From Bacteroidales bacterium (lineage in GTDB: Bacteria; Bacteroidota; Bacteroidia; Bacteroidales; VadinHA17): a stretch of DNA of 15,554 bases. The notes below the pieces were generated by a model, which was not told the DNA's origin, made no database searches, and saw nothing but the letters and a program-made list of their open reading frames with translations. A program made the position numbers and the translations under genes. Of the stretch, positions 14,953 to 15,554 are shown in pieces (the stretch's first letter is position 1; the number at the start of each line of letters is the position of its first letter). The stretch covers positions 1 to 15,554 of the forward strand of contig JAAZAP010000257.1 in the NCBI GenBank assembly GCA_012514255.1, read 5' to 3'.

Positions 14953-15554
14953 TCAGGCCTTGTGGACCGGTTTCCCTACAGCATCTGCACCTGCTTCCAG
15001 GAATACTTCCGAGATTGTCGGGTGGGCATGCATTGTGTGAGCCACATCCCATACGGTGCTCTCAACTGCCATGTAGGCCGCTGCCTCACTTATCAGGTCA
15101 GTGGCATTGTGCGATATGATCTGCACACCCAGAACCTCGCCGTACTTAGGTTCTGAGATTATACGGAGAATTCCTTCCGGCTGTCCCTCCGTCAGCGCCT
15201 TGCCATTGGCTGAGAGCGGAAACTCATTGACCTTGTATTCAGCACCTTCTGTTGTCAGCTGCTGCTCGGTCTTTCCAATCTGGGCAATTTCGGGATCAGT
15301 GTAGAGTGTTAATGGCACCCTCTCCGTTTGCATGGTCTCAGTAATGCCGAGGATATGGTTTACTGCTGCCAGCGCCTGAGCCGAGGCGGCATGGGCATAA
15401 ATGCTCCTGCCGTTCACGTCGCCAACAGCATAGACTCCCTTGACGCTTGTCATGAAATGTTCGTCAACAACATAGAAACTCTCATTCTCTTCGGGGTTCA
15501 GGGAACCCGTCGGCTTGATTCCCCTGCGGGGCATGCAGTTAACAATGCCCTCGT
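14953..15554 (-). CDS. lpdA: Dihydrolipoyl dehydrogenase, C-terminal part (runs off the window)
   Basis: The frame is open through the right edge, with in-frame residues EGIVNC before the first Met at 15534, so the true start lies outside. About 200 of the usual 450-470 residues are visible. They include the FAD-binding GVYAVGDVNGR (33-43 counted from that Met), the dimerisation domain beginning at VPLTLYTDPEIAQIG, and the active-site HAHPTISE (H171 and E176 form the base-acid pair of the lipoamide-dehydrogenase class). The enzyme reoxidises dihydrolipoamide with NAD+ in 2-oxoacid dehydrogenase and glycine cleavage complexes, in the cytoplasm. The redox disulfide lies outside the window, so a related FAD disulfide reductase is not fully excluded. 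HAHPT makes lipoamide dehydrogenase most likely. It ends 182 bp upstream of the A2M gene, with no clear terminator between them. Confidence 0.9.
   Translation of the reverse strand, partial: EGIVNCMPRRGIKPTGSLNPEENESFYVVDEHFMTSVKGVYAVGDVNGRSIYAHAASAQALAAVNHILGITETMQTERVPLTLYTDPEIAQIGKTEQQLTTEGAEYKVNEFPLSANGKALTEGQPEGILRIISEPKYGEVLGVQIISHNATDLISEAAAYMAVESTVWDVAHTMHAHPTISEVFLEAGADAVGKPVHKA

Overview
The window reads as a chromosomal segment of a Bacteroidota (Bacteroidetes) bacterium, probably Bacteroidales-like. Four things suggest this: promoter boxes of the Bacteroidetes type (TTTG-N20-TAnnTTTG), a SusC/RagA-type carboxypeptidase-regulatory plus plug module, a BNR_4-GH105 polysaccharide-degradation protein, and few strong Shine-Dalgarno sites. 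The species cannot be told from the sequence.

Layout, left to right. A tRNA-Phe(GAA) with its own promoter and a strong hairpin terminator lies at 11-173. A minus-strand exported enzyme (265-2640) joins a BNR_4 beta-propeller to a GH105 unsaturated-uronyl hydrolase domain. Upstream of it on the same strand is a MntA-HepT (nucleotidyltransferase / RX4HXY RNase) toxin-antitoxin pair (2668-3287). On the plus strand follow a relic of a SulP anion permease, an intact beta-carbonic anhydrase (3611-4306), a nitronate-monooxygenase-like FMN protein (4412-5488) and a small membrane coiled-coil protein (5695-6303). Next come two decayed, convergent genes. One is an acyl-CoA/acyl-ACP synthetase-like remnant (about 6305-7210) with its N-terminal half lost and an in-frame amber stop before the catalytic lysine motif. 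The other is a corA magnesium-channel remnant (7251-7744) with an internal deletion and a frame change. A second TA operon follows on the minus strand (7779-8715): an XRE-HTH/MNT fusion antitoxin and HepT, with a clear promoter overlapped by repeated TTGACA-type half-sites that look like an operator. The largest gene (8795-14770, 1991 aa, minus) is an alpha-2-macroglobulin-like protein with a CxEQ thioester motif and, unusually, a SusC-type plug module just before the A2M core domain. At the right edge is the C-terminal part of dihydrolipoyl dehydrogenase (14953 to beyond the window, minus).

How the parts relate. The BNR_4-GH105 protein could make and then trim unsaturated oligosaccharides from an acidic polysaccharide, but no SusC/SusD pair is present. 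The two TA modules bracket a stretch (about 3.3-7.7 kb) that holds three gene relics, so this looks like a locus undergoing deletion between otherwise ordinary housekeeping genes. No gap without a gene or relic exceeds 300 bases. The gaps at 174-264 and 14771-14952 hold nothing convincing beyond a short tandem repeat in the first.
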